A program made the translations under genes and the position numbers. DNA of 48,866 nt from Fibrobacterota bacterium. Its GTDB lineage: Bacteria; Fibrobacterota; Fibrobacteria; UBA11236. The stretch lies in the NCBI GenBank assembly GCA_019509785.1, contig JAEKLQ010000053.1:1-48866 (forward strand), in the 5' to 3' direction. Below are positions 1 through 7,242 of this stretch, piece by piece (within the stretch, counting starts at the first letter, position 1; every line of letters starts with the position of its first letter). The notes beneath the pieces were generated by a model. It had not been told where the DNA came from. It searched no databases and saw only the letters and a list, made by a program, of their open reading frames with translations.

Positions 1-489
1 ATCGTGAAGAAGAACCCCTTCGCGAGCATCGATCAGACCGGCGTGGGACAGCTCATGCAAATCGCCATCGAGAAGGGCCGCAAGACCCGTCCCGACATCA
101 AGCTCGGCATTTGCGGCGAGCATGGCGGCGATCCGGAATCGGTGAAGTTCTGCCATAAGATCGGCCTGAGCTACGTCAGTTGCTCGCCGTTCCGCGTGCC
201 GATCGCCCGCCTCGCGGCTGCCCAGGCCGCGGTGGCCGATAAGAAGGCGGGGGCCGCCAAAGCGGCTCCGGTTAAGGCCGTGAAGGCGTCGGCCCCGAAG
301 GCCAAGGCATCGGCTTCCAAGCCTGTCAAGGCCGCGGCTCCGAAGGCGAAAGCCAAACCTGCGCCCAAGGCCAAGCCCGCGAAGGCGAAAGCCGTAGCCC
401 CTAAGGCCAAAGCCTCCAAGCCCGCGAAGGCCACCCCCAAGGCCAAGCCTTCGTCGGCCCGGGCCAAGCGCGAAATGGCGATGGCCTAA
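1..489 (+). CDS. ppdK: Pyruvate, phosphate dikinase, C-terminal part, with a basic tail (5' end outside the window)
   Basis: The reading frame is open from base 1, so the gene starts upstream of the window. The first ~75 residues are the C-terminal end of the PEP/pyruvate-binding barrel of PPDK, which interconverts pyruvate, ATP and phosphate with PEP, AMP and pyrophosphate. Recognisable blocks are [22 protein letters not shown] and [19 protein letters not shown]; the Cys in VSCSPFR is the family's catalytic acid/base. PPDK normally ends just after RLAAAQA. Here about 80 more residues follow, made almost only of Ala, Lys and Pro in repeats such as PKAKA and SKPAKA, resembling histone H1 or AlgP tails. 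A strong terminator follows 27 bases after the stop codon. Confidence 0.95.
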   Translation: MVKKNPFASIDQTGVGQLMQIAIEKGRKTRPDIKLGICGEHGGDPESVKFCHKIGLSYVSCSPFRVPIARLAAAQAAVADKKAGAAKAAPVKAVKASAPKAKASASKPVKAAAPKAKAKPAPKAKPAKAKAVAPKAKASKPAKATPKAKPSSARAKREMAMA

Positions 490-515
490 GCCTTAGCCGA
501 AATCCGTTCATCGAT

Positions 516-548
516 AAGGAACCGGGTGCAAGCCCGGTTCCTTTTTTT
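516..548 (+). terminator. Intrinsic terminator of ppdK
   Basis: Perfect 11-bp stem (AAGGAACCGGG at 516-526 with CCCGGTTCCTT at 533-543), 6-base loop, then a run of T to 548. It lies between the ppdK stop and the convergent lipoprotein gene. Confidence 0.93.
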
Positions 549-558
549 GTCCGGGAAA

Positions 559-1488
559 TTATCGGGAGTCGACGTCTTCGCAGTCAATCCCGAAATCGCA
601 GAGGAAATAACGCCCCGGATAGCGGGCGTCGAAAACGAGGTACCTACCCTTGGAGACCGGGCCTAGCCTTAAATCAGGAATCAAATCCGGAAGGTTCTTA
701 CGGGTCATCCTTTCGTCGGCGCCGAATACATAACCCAACTCAAAGCACATGACCGCAGGCCCCGACTCTGCCAGGGGCCCGGCGTAATAATCGTATGTCC
801 TGTCTTTATTTCCCAATACCAATCGATACCGGTCCGTGAAGGATATCGTCGACAAATAGCCAATCGTGGAATCGGATCCCACTTCATTCCGCAGCGTAAA
901 CTTCTGTACGGGCGGGAGTCCGGTAATCACCGCTGAATCGATGCCGGAGGTTGAAACCACGAAAAATTCCTGGCCCGCCTTGATTGGTACGCCACGTTGG
1001 AGAATTCCGCTCCAATAGCTCGAATCTTCCCGATGGTAATCCCAGGCCAACGAGTCCCCGCGGTAATAAAAGACGATCCGCCCCGGCATCCTCTCCACCT
1101 CCGCTCGTGTCTTCCCATGCACCGGGATGGTTCCGGAATCGGCGACGCGTCCTTTGAGTAGCACGCGATAGGTGAACTCGTACTCCCCGGCGAACCGATC
1201 GGTCTCGACTTCAAGAAACGATCCCGAAGTAACGTACGGCGAAGTGGATCGGACTTTCGAGTCGCAGCTCTTGAAAGCTCCTGCCGTAAGGCAGATTTGC
1301 ACGCTATCGAATTCCGTTCCGTGGGGATTTTCGACATTGAAGGATTCCGAAGGGTCGCAACTGTTTTCGTGGGTTTCATATAGCACGTCAGCAGCCGTAT
1401 AGGAGGGGTGCGAAACCTCGACGGTTTCAAAACAGCCGCCGAGCACGAATACGAATGCGAGTAGGGGGATTCCATTATACTGCCGCAA
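559..1488 (-). CDS. Predicted lipoprotein of unknown function
   Basis: 309-residue protein. The N-terminus is a lipoprotein signal: a short hydrophobic stretch ending in VLGGC (Cys19), so the mature protein would be lipid-anchored after LspA cleavage. The rest is rich in Ser, Thr, Tyr and Asp with alternating beta-like segments; I recognise no domain. The start is TTG at 1488, chosen because GAGGA lies just upstream and the lipobox position fits. The gene is visibly less GC-rich than its neighbours, as is the second orphan lipoprotein at 19170-20114, which suggests fast-evolving or acquired genes. It is convergent with ppdK and divergent from the OmpA-like gene. Confidence 0.75.
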   Translation of the reverse strand: MRQYNGIPLLAFVFVLGGCFETVEVSHPSYTAADVLYETHENSCDPSESFNVENPHGTEFDSVQICLTAGAFKSCDSKVRSTSPYVTSGSFLEVETDRFAGEYEFTYRVLLKGRVADSGTIPVHGKTRAEVERMPGRIVFYYRGDSLAWDYHREDSSYWSGILQRGVPIKAGQEFFVVSTSGIDSAVITGLPPVQKFTLRNEVGSDSTIGYLSTISFTDRYRLVLGNKDRTYDYYAGPLAESGPAVMCFELGYVFGADERMTRKNLPDLIPDLRLGPVSKGRYLVFDARYPGRYFLCDFGIDCEDVDSR

Positions 1489-1527
1489 CCATCCTCACCG
1501 TGTTAGGGACCGTTTCCCGTAAATTTA

Positions 1528-1551
1528 AACCATTCCGGAATGCCAATGGTT
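1528..1551. promoter_or_regulatory. Inverted repeat in the divergent intergenic region (possible operator)
   Basis: AACCATT at 1528-1534 pairs with AATGGTT at 1545-1551 and encloses the perfect palindrome CATTCCGGAATG (1531-1542). It lies in the 271-base AT-richer gap between the divergent lipoprotein and OmpA-like genes. Nothing else recognisable was seen in this gap. Confidence 0.3.
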
Positions 1552-1759
1552 ACCAAATACACTGGTGATCGCCTCTTGGAGAACCCGATTCGCACCGAGA
1601 ATATCACTTAGAGATACTGCGATCACCGCAATTTCCGCGTTCTGTCGGATGGTTTGACGGAATTTAGGGCCATTTGCATAGGGCGGCCGGGAAACGTAGT
1701 TGGACGTTAGGCCCAATCGGCGGAAACGTTTCCGCATGGACGCAACGGAGGGACTCCCC

Positions 1760-2503
1760 ATGAGACAATCCAAACGTATCTTCGCCGCCGCCCTCGCCTT
1801 GGCCGGACTCGCCGGCCTCACCGCACGGCCGCTTGAGGCGGCCTCCGCCCCCCGCCAGGTCAATATCAAGATCCAGAACGGACAGCCCGCCGCCCCCGCG
1901 CCCGATACCGCGGCCTTGATGGAGAAGGCCCGCCAGGATTCCTCGGCTAGGGCGTCCAAGGCGCGGCAGGATTCCCTCTCCCTCGCCGATGCCCGCCGGC
2001 AATTGGACATCGAGCGATCCAAACGGAGCGAAATGGAAAACCAATTGCTCACCACGGGCCTCCTGGTTCTCGACGCCGTCTATTTCGAAACCGGCCGCAC
2101 GGAGATCTCCATCAATTCCAAGCCCTACCTGGACATGCTCGCCAAGATGCTTACCAAGTATCCCAAGTTGCAAATCGAGGTGGACGGCCATACCGACAAC
2201 GTGGGCGGGGACGTGTACAACCAGAATCTGAGCGAAGGAAGGGCCAAGGCGGTCCAAAGCTACTTGATCAGCCAGGCGCCCGACCTGAACGGCAGGCTGG
2301 CCGCGAAAGGTTTCGGGGAATCGAGCCCGAAGGCGGACAATCGCACCGCCGAAGGCCGGACCCTCAACCGCCGTACGGAACTCAGGGTGCTGAACAAGGA
2401 GGCCCTGGATGAGTACAACCGTTTCTCCGGAAGCGGCGGCACCGCGCCCGCTCCAACAGGAGCGCCGGCGCCCGGAAGCCATGCGGCCGGGTCCGCGGAA
2501 TGA
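1760..2503 (+). CDS. OmpA-family peptidoglycan-associated protein
   Basis: 247 residues starting at the ATG at 1760, preceded by GGAGGG at 1747-1752. A Sec signal peptide (RQSKR, then an Ala/Leu-rich core, cleavage near LEA-AS) has no lipobox Cys. Residues ~45-100 are charged and probably helical (EKARQDSSARASKARQDS). An OmpA C-terminal domain follows: VYFETGRTEIS, VDGHTDNVGG with the Asp that binds diaminopimelate, the NLSEGRAKAV helix, then KGFGESSPKADN and NRRTEL with the conserved Arg. The C-terminus is a Gly/Ala/Pro-rich tail. With no beta-barrel domain, it is probably a soluble periplasmic protein that holds peptidoglycan. Members of this family are too diverse to name. Confidence 0.88.
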   Translation: MRQSKRIFAAALALAGLAGLTARPLEAASAPRQVNIKIQNGQPAAPAPDTAALMEKARQDSSARASKARQDSLSLADARRQLDIERSKRSEMENQLLTTGLLVLDAVYFETGRTEISINSKPYLDMLAKMLTKYPKLQIEVDGHTDNVGGDVYNQNLSEGRAKAVQSYLISQAPDLNGRLAAKGFGESSPKADNRTAEGRTLNRRTELRVLNKEALDEYNRFSGSGGTAPAPTGAPAPGSHAAGSAE

Positions 2504-2592
2504 AGCGATCTTGTGGGCGTGCCGGCGAGGGTCCGGCCCGTCCATCCACCGTTCCTATTCATTTGGTTAACCCTAAAGGTAAACCTCGTTAG

Positions 2593-2608
2593 GTAACACG
2601 GGAGTTAC
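2593..2608. repeat. GTAAC-N6-GTTAC palindrome, copy 1 (intergenic)
   Basis: Half-sites at 2593-2597 and 2604-2608, spacer ACGGGA. The only copy lying fully in non-coding DNA. Confidence 0.8.
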
Positions 2609-2790
2609 GTGCGAAATCTTGCCGGCCGCCCTACGGCAAAGCCATGCGCGAGTGTAAAGGATTCCGATATCGGCTTTACCTATTCTTGACCGCGACGACC
2701 CAAACACCTTGAATCCGCCGTAATCCCGGCAAAAACCGCAAAGAACCTGGTGGGCCGGCTACTGCCTTTTCCCGGGATCCGCGCTATCCT

Positions 2791-2799
2791 TGGTATAAT
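2791..2799 (+). promoter_or_regulatory. Extended -10 promoter for the 2851 gene
   Basis: TGG-TATAAT at 2791-2799 gives a consensus -10 with the TG extension; no good -35 is visible at 17 bases upstream. The predicted start near 2806 leaves a leader of about 45 bases. Confidence 0.55.
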
Positions 2800-2850
2800 G
2801 ATCAGAGGCTATTACTTTTTCCCGTCAATGCATTACAAGAGGATTCACGA

Positions 2851-3273
2851 GTGGGATCCGAGATCGTAAGAGGACTGGAAAACGCCTACGACTGCGGGGA
2901 TCTGAACGATCTCAAGGCGTCCATCCTTCCTTTCATCCGCAATAATCGCGACAAGCTGCTCTGCTTCATCCAGGAGTTCCAGCGCATCGAGGGGCCGCGC
3001 CCCTTGGACATGCTCATCAAGATCTTCATCATCCAGCACAACATGCCCTTCGATATGGCGCAATACATGGCCCGGCAATCGGATGCCATCAAACGCGAAA
3101 TAGACGGTTGCGACGATCTAGCGCAGAAGCAGCGCCAGGTGGCGGAATGGATCCGGCAGAAGGCGGAAGCCCATCGCAGCACGTCCATGTTCCAGCAAGT
3201 GTTCTGTTTCGAGAAATTGAAGGATGAGCTGATGCCGCTGATCGAGGAAGAACTCAACCTCCATCACGCCTGA
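2851..3273 (+). CDS. Small helical hypothetical protein
   Basis: 140 residues with a GTG start at 2851, preceded by AAGAGGA at 2837-2843. There is no signal peptide or membrane segment, so it is probably cytoplasmic. The sequence looks entirely alpha-helical: an N-terminal helix pair (IVRGLENAYDCG), a central LDMLIKIFIIQHNMPFDMAQ stretch, a charged helix around residues 85-110, and an acidic C-terminus. I do not recognise the family. A strong extended -10 promoter lies just upstream and the next gene is convergent, so it appears to be a single-gene transcript. Confidence 0.75.
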   Translation: MGSEIVRGLENAYDCGDLNDLKASILPFIRNNRDKLLCFIQEFQRIEGPRPLDMLIKIFIIQHNMPFDMAQYMARQSDAIKREIDGCDDLAQKQRQVAEWIRQKAEAHRSTSMFQQVFCFEKLKDELMPLIEEELNLHHA

Positions 3274-3299
3274 ACGGCGGCCCGCAAAATCCTTCTTCG

Positions 3300-4133
3300 C
3301 TAAAGCGGGCGCGTGAGCAGCCCGCGTTTTTGTTGGCGCAGGAAATCCGCGAGGAGGCCGCGCAAACGCCCCGCTCCCCCATCGGCTTCCGGCGCGGAGG
3401 ACGGGAGGCCGGCGGGCTCAAGGCCCTCAGGCGCCGGCCTTTCCGCCGCGAAGGCGGCCAAAGCGGCGGCCTTGCCTTCGGCGGAGAAGCGGCGGTAGAA
3501 ATCGCGTAGCCAGGCGGCCGGCCCGGGGCCCAGGCCCATCCGCTCCAGGCCCAAGGCATTCAGGCCGGCATAGCGCAAGGGCTCGCCGAGGGCCTTGGAG
3601 AAGGGCAGCACGTCCTTATCGACGCGCAGGTTTCCGCCTACGAAGGCCCCCGCCCCGATGGAGACGAATTGGTGGATGCCCGTCATGCCCGAGACGACCG
3701 CTCCCGGGCCCACGCGCACGTGGCCCGCCATATGGACCCCGTTCGCGATCACCGCGCGGTTCCCGATCTCGCAGTCATGGGCGACATGGGCATAGGCCAT
3801 GATCAGGCAGTCCGCCCCGACCGAAGTGTAACCGCCGGCGGTGGTGGCCCGGTTGACGGTCACGTACTCGCGTAGCCAGGCCCCGGCGCCGATGCGCACG
3901 CCGGAAATCCCGCCGCGGTATTTCAGGTCCTGCGGCAGGTTGCCGAGAACGACGCCATCCTCCAGACGGACATGGTTTTCCAGAATGGTACCGGGATAGA
4001 GATGGCAAAAGGGACCGATGCGGACGCCTGTCCCGAGGGTAATGCCTTCGTCCAGGAGGGCGTAAGGGCCCACCTCGGAATCGGGCGGCAGGTCCAGGGA
4101 CGGATGCACCACCGCGGTGGGATGGATTAGCAT
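3300..4133 (-). CDS. lpxA: Acyl-[ACP]--UDP-N-acetylglucosamine O-acyltransferase (LpxA)
   Basis: 277 residues; catalyses the first step of lipid A synthesis, moving a 3-hydroxyacyl chain from ACP to UDP-GlcNAc in the cytoplasm. Hexapeptide repeats (left-handed beta-helix) fill the first two thirds. The block AYAHVAHDCEIGNRAVIANG carries the catalytic His (His119, with His116 beside it), and GAVVSGMTGIHQF matches the family. The C-terminal helical domain (RYAGLNALGLERMG onward) is about 15 residues longer than in E. coli. It is the last gene of the bamA-skp-lpxD-lpxC-fabZ-lpxA run and lies 8 bases downstream of fabZ. Its 3' end faces the convergent 2851 gene. Confidence 0.96.
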   Translation of the reverse strand: MLIHPTAVVHPSLDLPPDSEVGPYALLDEGITLGTGVRIGPFCHLYPGTILENHVRLEDGVVLGNLPQDLKYRGGISGVRIGAGAWLREYVTVNRATTAGGYTSVGADCLIMAYAHVAHDCEIGNRAVIANGVHMAGHVRVGPGAVVSGMTGIHQFVSIGAGAFVGGNLRVDKDVLPFSKALGEPLRYAGLNALGLERMGLGPGPAAWLRDFYRRFSAEGKAAALAAFAAERPAPEGLEPAGLPSSAPEADGGAGRLRGLLADFLRQQKRGLLTRPL

Positions 4134-4141
4134 GGCGCGAA

Positions 4142-4618
4142 TCAGACCATGGAGGCCTTGATGACCGCCTCCGCCGCGAGGTCGCCATCGATTTCGGCCC
4201 GGGCCTTTATGACGGCGAAGCCGCGGCGGTACTTATCCAACTCGCCCGAAAGGGTGAGCACGTGCCCCGGCCGCACGGGGCGGCGGAAGCGGGCCTCTTC
4301 GATGCCCGCGAAAGCCGGGCGCTTCCCGGCCGACTCTTCCGGGAAGGACAGGAAAACCAGCATGCAGCTGAGTTGGGCCAAGGCCTCGATCTGGAGCACT
4401 CCGGGCATGACCGGTTCGCCGGGGAAGTGCCCCGCGAAGAAGGGTTCGTTAAAGCTGACGTTCTTGACGCCGGCGATGGATTTCCCTTTTACGAAGGCGG
4501 TGATGCCGTCCACCAATAGAAAGGGGTAACGATGCGGCAACAGCTTGAGGATGCCCGCGTAATCGAGGATGAATTTCGGGTTTTCCGATTTCGGTAGGGA
4601 TTCCGGGATATCGCCCAT
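4142..4618 (-). CDS. fabZ: 3-hydroxyacyl-[ACP] dehydratase FabZ
   Basis: 158 residues, hotdog fold. It dehydrates 3-hydroxyacyl-ACP in fatty acid elongation and so competes with LpxA/LpxD for the same 3-hydroxyacyl substrates. Family motifs are LPHRYPFLLVD and FFAGHFPGEPVMPGVLQIEA, placing the catalytic His at 64 and Glu at 78. In Bacteroidetes lpxC and fabZ are commonly fused. Here they are adjacent but separate (42 bases apart, with a stop codon between), which may represent the unfused arrangement. An N-terminal extension of about 15 residues precedes the usual start of the fold. Confidence 0.95.
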   Translation of the reverse strand: MGDIPESLPKSENPKFILDYAGILKLLPHRYPFLLVDGITAFVKGKSIAGVKNVSFNEPFFAGHFPGEPVMPGVLQIEALAQLSCMLVFLSFPEESAGKRPAFAGIEEARFRRPVRPGHVLTLSGELDKYRRGFAVIKARAEIDGDLAAEAVIKASMV

Positions 4619-4660
4619 GGCGCTGTGCTTCCTTGCGCTAGTAGAAGGTGAGGCCCAAAT

Positions 4661-5560
4661 CTAGCATTCGCGCAGGCGCGCCAGCAGCCGGTGGTGCGCG
4701 GAATGCCCGCCATTGCGTACCTCGATCTCGGCGCGGGGCAGGGCCAAGCCATTGAGGGCCAGATCGCCGAGCAGGTCGAGGATCTTATGCTTGACCGGTT
4801 CGTCGGGCATCCGCCAGGCCGGCTGGTTGAGCAAGGGAAAGGGTGCGCCCGACCATTCGGGATGCAGCGAGAGGACATCGCGGTATTCCGCTTCCGAGGC
4901 CGCCAACAACAGGCCCGAGTCCCGGCCGGCTCCGGTCATGAGGCCGGCCGCCAAGGCCGCGCGCCATTCCGTATGGAATGTGAAAGTGCGCGCCGGAAGG
5001 ATCTCGTTCCAGGCCGTGGCCGCATCGTTCAAGGCGAAAGCCTGGCGTAACGGACCGCGTTCAAGGACATAAAGCACCCGGAAACGATCCGCGGGCCGGA
5101 TGGAAAGATGGCCGTCTTCCCAGCTATCCTCCCATGCCAGGGCGCAGGGATATTCCCGCCAGACGGGCCTGCGTGCCGCGGAGGGCGCCAAGCGGGCCAG
5201 GGCTTCGCGATAAGGCAAGGCGCTGCCGTCCAGACCGGGCAATTCGGGGGCGTCCGCCCGCAGGGATAGCGGTTCCTCGGCGAAGAAGAGGAGCGCCGCC
5301 AGCAGGTGTTCCGGGGTGCCTACCGTAGCGGGGAAGCTACCCAGCACGGTGGCCCACCGGGCCGTCCGGGGCAGGCCCCCGAGGTCTTCGATCGTCTGCC
5401 CGCCCGGGAAGCCGGGGAAGCTGAACATCGGCCCGCCCGGACGCCCGTCCGCTTCCCGCAACCCGATTTCCAATCGGCATGGCCTTCCGCTATGCACCCC
5501 GGCCCCCGACAGGATCTCAGGCCGGCGGGCGGACTTCTCCGCGGCGGGATGGGAGGTCAT
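4661..5560 (-). CDS. lpxC: UDP-3-O-acyl-N-acetylglucosamine deacetylase (LpxC)
   Basis: 299 residues; the zinc-dependent committed step of lipid A synthesis. SGAGVHSGRPC near the N-terminus matches the family. The zinc and catalytic residues are Glu84-His85 in TPEHLLAAL, His258 and Asp262 in VKHKILDLLGD, and His286 in NGGHSAHH. The start is the ATG at 5560, which overlaps the lpxD stop as ATGA, pointing to translational coupling. The same frame stays open far upstream (to 6520), but that part is the lpxD gene read in another frame. Length is normal for the family. Confidence 0.96.
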   Translation of the reverse strand: MTSHPAAEKSARRPEILSGAGVHSGRPCRLEIGLREADGRPGGPMFSFPGFPGGQTIEDLGGLPRTARWATVLGSFPATVGTPEHLLAALLFFAEEPLSLRADAPELPGLDGSALPYREALARLAPSAARRPVWREYPCALAWEDSWEDGHLSIRPADRFRVLYVLERGPLRQAFALNDAATAWNEILPARTFTFHTEWRAALAAGLMTGAGRDSGLLLAASEAEYRDVLSLHPEWSGAPFPLLNQPAWRMPDEPVKHKILDLLGDLALNGLALPRAEIEVRNGGHSAHHRLLARLREC

Positions 5561-6681
5561 GGGCTCCGACCGGTCCGCCGTTCGTCGATCCGGCTTTTCC
5601 GCCAAGCCGCGATGGGCCGGGCCGGGAATCCCGCCACCACCGAACCATCGGGAAAATCCTTGGTGACGCCGGAACAAGCGGCGACCGAAACATCGGCCCC
5701 CAATCGTAAATGCCCGTCCACGCTGGCGGCGCCGCCCAAGCGCAGCCGCGCGCCGGCTAGGGTCGAGCCCGCCACCCCCGACTGCGATGCCAGCAGGCAA
5801 TCCTCGCCGAGCGTCACGTTGTGGGCGATTTGGACATGGGAATCGAGCTTGCAACCTTGGCCCAAAAAGGTCGGGTGCAACACGCCGGCGGCCACCACCG
5901 AGTTGGCTCCGATAAAGCAACCGTCCCCGATGCGGACCCCGGCGGGATGGGGCATGGGAAGCAGTTCGGCCCGCGCGGATCCGACGGGTAAGTCCCGGGC
6001 GGACAGGGGCCGGGCGGCCGAATCCCGGGCCGCCATCGGCCGGGCGTAGAATCCGAAACCGGCGCAGCCGATCACGACCCCGGGCTGGATCTCGCAAGCC
6101 CTCCCGATATGGCAATGCGCCTCGATCACCGCGTTGGCCCCGATACGGGTTCCCCGGCCGATGAACGCGCCCTTGGCGATATAAGCTCCCGGGCCCACGT
6201 CCACCCCGCCCTCCAAGACGCCTTCCACGACGGCCGTCGGGGCGATCCGGTTTTCTCCGCCGGGGGGGAAGGGGGATTCCCGTTCCCATCGATCGCCCCA
6301 GGCGGAAAGTAAAGCGGCGAGGGCGGCATGGGCCGAGCGGATTCGGAGGACGGGAATATCCAACGGCGGGAGGTGAACGTCCGCTTCCGCGGCTATCAAT
6401 GCGGGCCGGGACGATAGGTTGCCGCTTGATGCCGTCGCCGCAGGACTCGTAGGCGACCCATCCACCGGGGATTTCGCCCAGGCCTCGCGTACGGACAAAC
6501 GGGTACGGGCTCCCACGCAAACCAGGGAGCCGAACTCCGCGCGCTCAGGCGCGCAGAGGGATGCGATCGGGAAATCAAGGGAAGGAGGAAGATGAAAGGT
6601 CGGGACCAAAAATGGGCCCAAGAGGGCCGCGACCTCGGACCCGAGCGGCAAACTCCCGGTATCCGCGCGTCTCAGCCGCAT
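5557..6681 (-). CDS. lpxD: UDP-3-O-(3-hydroxyacyl)glucosamine N-acyltransferase (LpxD)
   Basis: 374 residues; adds the N-linked 3-hydroxyacyl chain in lipid A synthesis. The C-terminal two thirds is a hexapeptide-repeat beta-helix, and the catalytic His is His287 in VQIAHNVTLGED. The VAGSTLAG, GGAASVDGHL and DFPDGSVVAGFPARP blocks are typical. It is about 30 residues longer than most LpxD proteins because of a low-complexity insert near residues 70-92 and another around 213-243 (ARPMAARDSAARPLSARD). The start is ATG with GGAGGA five bases upstream. It lies 33 bases after skp and overlaps lpxC by four bases. Confidence 0.94.
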   Translation of the reverse strand: MRLRRADTGSLPLGSEVAALLGPFLVPTFHLPPSLDFPIASLCAPERAEFGSLVCVGARTRLSVREAWAKSPVDGSPTSPAATASSGNLSSRPALIAAEADVHLPPLDIPVLRIRSAHAALAALLSAWGDRWERESPFPPGGENRIAPTAVVEGVLEGGVDVGPGAYIAKGAFIGRGTRIGANAVIEAHCHIGRACEIQPGVVIGCAGFGFYARPMAARDSAARPLSARDLPVGSARAELLPMPHPAGVRIGDGCFIGANSVVAAGVLHPTFLGQGCKLDSHVQIAHNVTLGEDCLLASQSGVAGSTLAGARLRLGGAASVDGHLRLGADVSVAACSGVTKDFPDGSVVAGFPARPIAAWRKSRIDERRTGRSP

Positions 6682-6714
6682 GCTTCCTCCGGGAACGGGT
6701 TCCTTCGGAACCTG

Positions 6715-7233
6715 CTACTTGGCCTCTTTGTTCAGCGCGTCGATGACCTTTTGGGTCAGGTCGTTGTCCTTCTTCCAGTAGACGACGGCCCCGGCGGCGC
6801 GATCGAATACCATATCGTAGCCTTCCTGGTTGGCCACGTCCTGGATGGTCTTCTTGATCTTCTGGATGATGGGCCCGGAGAACTCCTCGTTCTTCTGGAA
6901 CAGGGTGCCGTCTTTCCCGTAGATCTGCTGCACGAATTGCTCGTACTCGCTCTTCTTCTTCAGGAAGTCCGCTTCCATCTCCTTCTTCTTCTCTTCGGAA
7001 AGCATCAAGGACTGCTTATCCAGCTTGTCCTTCAGCTCCATCAGGGACTTCTGCTTGGCAGCGGCATCCTGCTCCCATTTCTGGACCTGCTGGTCGTATT
7101 GCTTCTGGGCTTTCTTGGTCTCGGCGTATTTGTCGAAAACCATTTTCGAATCCACGTGGGCTATCTTCAGGTCGGCGGCGAAAGTCGTTCCGGCCAAAAG
7201 AAGGCCCAAGAACAGGGGGGCCAATTTACGCAT
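6715..7233 (-). CDS. skp: Skp/OmpH-family periplasmic chaperone
   Basis: 172 residues with a clear signal peptide (MRKLAPLFLGLLLAGTTFAA, cleavage after FA). The mature part starts with LKIAHVDSKMVFDKY, the conserved N-terminal strand of OmpH/Skp. A long Lys/Glu/Gln-rich coiled coil follows (about residues 40-120, the tentacles that hold unfolded barrels), then a short beta region (GYDMVFDRAAGAVVYW). Skp-type proteins carry unfolded outer-membrane proteins to BamA, whose gene ends 9 bases upstream. The Shine-Dalgarno GGAGG sits four bases before the ATG. Confidence 0.93.
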   Translation of the reverse strand: MRKLAPLFLGLLLAGTTFAADLKIAHVDSKMVFDKYAETKKAQKQYDQQVQKWEQDAAAKQKSLMELKDKLDKQSLMLSEEKKKEMEADFLKKKSEYEQFVQQIYGKDGTLFQKNEEFSGPIIQKIKKTIQDVANQEGYDMVFDRAAGAVVYWKKDNDLTQKVIDALNKEAK

Positions 7234-7242
7234 ATATCCTCC

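Larger units (their letters stand above)
2504..2850. other. 347-base intergenic region with a palindrome and one promoter
   Basis: No coding potential was seen. The left half holds GGTTAACC (2569-2576), GGTAAA and then one exact copy of the GTAAC-N6-GTTAC palindrome (2593-2608). The right end holds an extended -10 promoter for the next gene. A weak GCCGG/CCGGC hairpin near 2521-2540 lacks a T-run, so no clear terminator was found for the OmpA-like gene. Confidence 0.6.

Noticed and set aside
927-1475. Second minus-strand frame inside the lipoprotein gene, starting at an ATG
   Set aside because: Lacks a signal peptide and has Arg/Ser-rich shadow composition; the frame starting at TTG 1488 has a lipobox.
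4661-6520. A 619-codon frame that would make lpxC twice its size
   Set aside because: Only the last 299 codons are LpxC; the first part is lpxD read out of frame, Arg/Gly-rich, without family sequence.
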